A DNA stretch of 64,000 nucleotides, from positions 124,001 to 188,000 of the forward strand of contig JAWKKV010000002.1 of the NCBI GenBank assembly GCA_041393015.1, in the 5' to 3' direction. This DNA is from JAGQYH01 sp041393015 (lineage in GTDB: Bacteria; Bacteroidota; Bacteroidia; Chitinophagales; JADIYW01). The notes beneath the pieces are model-generated. The model was given only the letters and a program-made list of their open reading frames with translations. It did not search any database and was not told the origin of the DNA. A program made the translations under genes and the position numbers. Below, in pieces: positions 62,624 through 64,000 of this stretch; the stretch's first letter is position 1; each line of letters starts with the position of its first letter.

Positions 62624-64000
62624 TTGACATCATCTATTCAAATATTAAAACAGTATTGGGGGTATTCCGCCTTTAGATCCCCACAAGATGCTATTATTGA
62701 AAGCATCACTTCTGGTAAAGATACTTTAGTGGTATTGCCAACCGGAGGGGGAAAGTCTATTTGTTATCAGGTGCCAGCAATGATGCAAGAAGGGATTTGT
62801 ATTGTGGTCAGTCCATTGATTGCACTAATGAAAGACCAAGTGGAACGCTTACAAAAGCAAGGCATTAAAGCACAAGCAATTTTCTCTGGTTTAACGGCTC
62901 ATGAAATTGATATTGCTTTAGATAATGCTGCTTACAGCGATATAAAAATGTTGTATGTGTCGCCGGAGCGATTGGAGACTGAAATCTTTAGAACACGCGT
63001 CCAGAAGATGAATGTCAATCTAATTGCAGTGGATGAAGCACATTGTGTTTCTCAATGGGGTTACGATTTTAGACCTTCTTATCTAAAAATAGCAGGATTA
63101 AGAGAATTACTGCCTAATGTTCCGCTAATTGCTTTAACTGCTTCTGCCACCTTAAAAGTTAGGGAAGATATTGCAGAGCAGTTGCAAATGAAGGATGTTC
63201 AAACCTTTACGAAATCATTTGCTCGAAATAATATCTCTTTTGTTACACGAAAAGTAGAAAACAAAGCAGCAAAGTTGCTGGAGGTGATGTCAAAATTGGG
63301 AGGATGCGGCATCGTGTATGTTAGAAGTAGGAAAAAAACCAAGCAGATAGCTGATTTCCTCAATGAAAATAAATACAAATCCACCTTTTACCATGCAGGA
63401 TTAACACCTGAAATTAGAAGTGAACGCCAAGAAGCTTGGATGAAAGGAGAGACGCCTATCATTGTTTGTACCAATGCTTTTGGAATGGGGATTGACAAAC
63501 CTAATGTTCGATTTGTAATCCATTGGGATGTTCCGGAATCGCTAGAGGCTTATTATCAAGAAGCTGGCAGAGCCGGTAGAGATGGGAAAATGTCTTACGC
63601 AGTATTGTTGTTCAATAAAGCCAACATTACTCGATTGCAAAATGGAGCGGAGCAAAAGTTTCCCGACATTGCTACAATAAAGGGAATCTATAATGCTATT
63701 TGTAATCATTTGAAAGTGGCAGTGCACAATGGGTTTATGATGACATATGATTTTGATGTCATGAAATTTGTCCAGCTTTTTAAGCTAAGTATTTTAACGA
63801 CGCATAACGTAATTGCCATTTTAGAACAAGAAGGTTATTGGGTAACGAGCCAGAGCATTCACTTGCCTAGTCGCTTGGTCTTTACCATGGATAAAAAGAA
63901 TATCTATAAGTTTCAGGTAGAGAATGAAAAATATGATAAGCCTATTCAACTGTTGCTAAGAACTTATGGTGGCATATTGGACCATTACACGGTTATTAGT
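62624..64000 (+). CDS. recQ: RecQ-type ATP-dependent DNA helicase, 3' end cut by window
   Basis: The frame starts at TTG 62624 (MTSSIQILKQYWGYSAFRSP); an in-frame ATG at 62588 is followed by a stop at 62621. The first 459 residues show SF2 helicase motifs: LPTGGGKSICYQ (Walker A), VVSPLIALMKDQ, VDEAHCVSQWGYDFRP (motif II), TASATLKVRED, and in the second domain CTNAFGMGIDKPNVRFVIHW and QEAGRAGRDGKMSY. The RecQ C-terminal (RQC) region begins before the window ends. A role in DNA repair and recombination follows from the family. Confidence 0.95.
   Translation, partial: MTSSIQILKQYWGYSAFRSPQDAIIESITSGKDTLVVLPTGGGKSICYQVPAMMQEGICIVVSPLIALMKDQVERLQKQGIKAQAIFSGLTAHEIDIALDNAAYSDIKMLYVSPERLETEIFRTRVQKMNVNLIAVDEAHCVSQWGYDFRPSYLKIAGLRELLPNVPLIALTASATLKVREDIAEQLQMKDVQTFTKSFARNNISFVTRKVENKAAKLLEVMSKLGGCGIVYVRSRKKTKQIADFLNENKYKSTFYHAGLTPEIRSERQEAWMKGETPIIVCTNAFGMGIDKPNVRFVIHWDVPESLEAYYQEAGRAGRDGKMSYAVLLFNKANITRLQNGAEQKFPDIATIKGIYNAICNHLKVAVHNGFMMTYDFDVMKFVQLFKLSILTTHNVIAILEQEGYWVTSQSIHLPSRLVFTMDKKNIYKFQVENEKYDKPIQLLLRTYGGILDHYTVIS

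Noticed and set aside
1..64000. tRNA, rRNA, CRISPR arrays or transposase genes
   Set aside because: No T-loop-like GGTTCRAATCC, no rRNA segments, no regularly spaced repeats of 25-40 bases and no transposase motifs were seen; short RNA genes could still be missed by eye.

Overview
The window is chromosomal DNA from an AT-rich member of the Bacteroidota; order and family cannot be fixed from sequence reading alone. Three things support the phylum: proteins with C-terminal type IX secretion (T9SS) sorting domains, repeated -7 boxes of the Bacteroidota form TAnnTTTG before housekeeping genes, and family versions typical of the phylum (alternative GlmU of the TIGR03991 type, short RpoD/SigA, type B L31, sufBCDS order, carboxynorspermidine route). 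No rRNA, tRNA, CRISPR, phage or insertion-sequence transposase was seen.

Layout. 1-6312 (minus): a cut-off TIGR03032-like gene, two T9SS-exported FG-GAP repeat proteins and a third, frameshifted paralogue. 6549-15533 (plus): rpmE, alternative glmU, tpiA, prmA, a 1514-residue secreted protein of unknown function, TfoX-like, rhodanese and a small membrane protein. 15523-17389 (minus): WD40 protein, bacilliredoxin, DUF59 Fe-S protein. 17490-19984 (plus): an endoglycoceramidase-like GH5 lipoprotein and a PD40 propeller protein whose start codon directly follows an 8-bp tandem repeat. 20219-25903 (minus): sufE, a repeat-bearing gap, then sufS, sufD, sufC, sufB. 26126-30119 (minus): primary-type sigma factor, a 72-codon sigma-like mini-gene just upstream of it, pnp and rpsO. 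30200-34772 (minus): metal-receptor-like protein, cystathionine beta-synthase type enzyme with CBS domains, Lrp regulator, WecG-type glycosyltransferase, sulfotransferase. 35005-35534: a toxin-antitoxin pair. 35751-37579 (minus): two secreted proteins of unknown function. 37789-49416 (plus): broken alpha/beta hydrolase, LEA-like lipoprotein, carboxynorspermidine dehydrogenase/decarboxylase pair, DUF1232, DUF58, epimerase, topA, SirB1-like, DUF899, MFS. 49413-51705 (minus): monohaem and dihaem cytochromes. 52272-58113 (minus): a two-component cluster with two histidine kinases and two NarL/FixJ-type regulators. 58334-64000: prfC, histidine phosphatase, mqnA, nucleoside phosphorylase and the 5' part of recQ.

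How genes work together. The Fe-S assembly set (sufBCDSE, DUF59, bacilliredoxin) is the largest pathway block and appears to be split by the GH5/PD40 pair. The two-component cluster shares TAGGTA-type boxes in its promoter regions. An unusual leader motif, CCCTAAAAACCC, sits directly before the start codons of the sigma factor, the sigma-like mini-gene and the large histidine kinase.

The strongest candidates for something undescribed are the sigma-like mini-gene with its shared leader, the extended positively charged N-terminal motif common to the T9SS paralogues, the TAGGTA dyads of the two-component cluster, and the small inverted-repeat element between sufE and sufS. Two genes carry several single-base frameshifts each and one DUF58 gene lacks a normal start codon; sequence error cannot be excluded for these.
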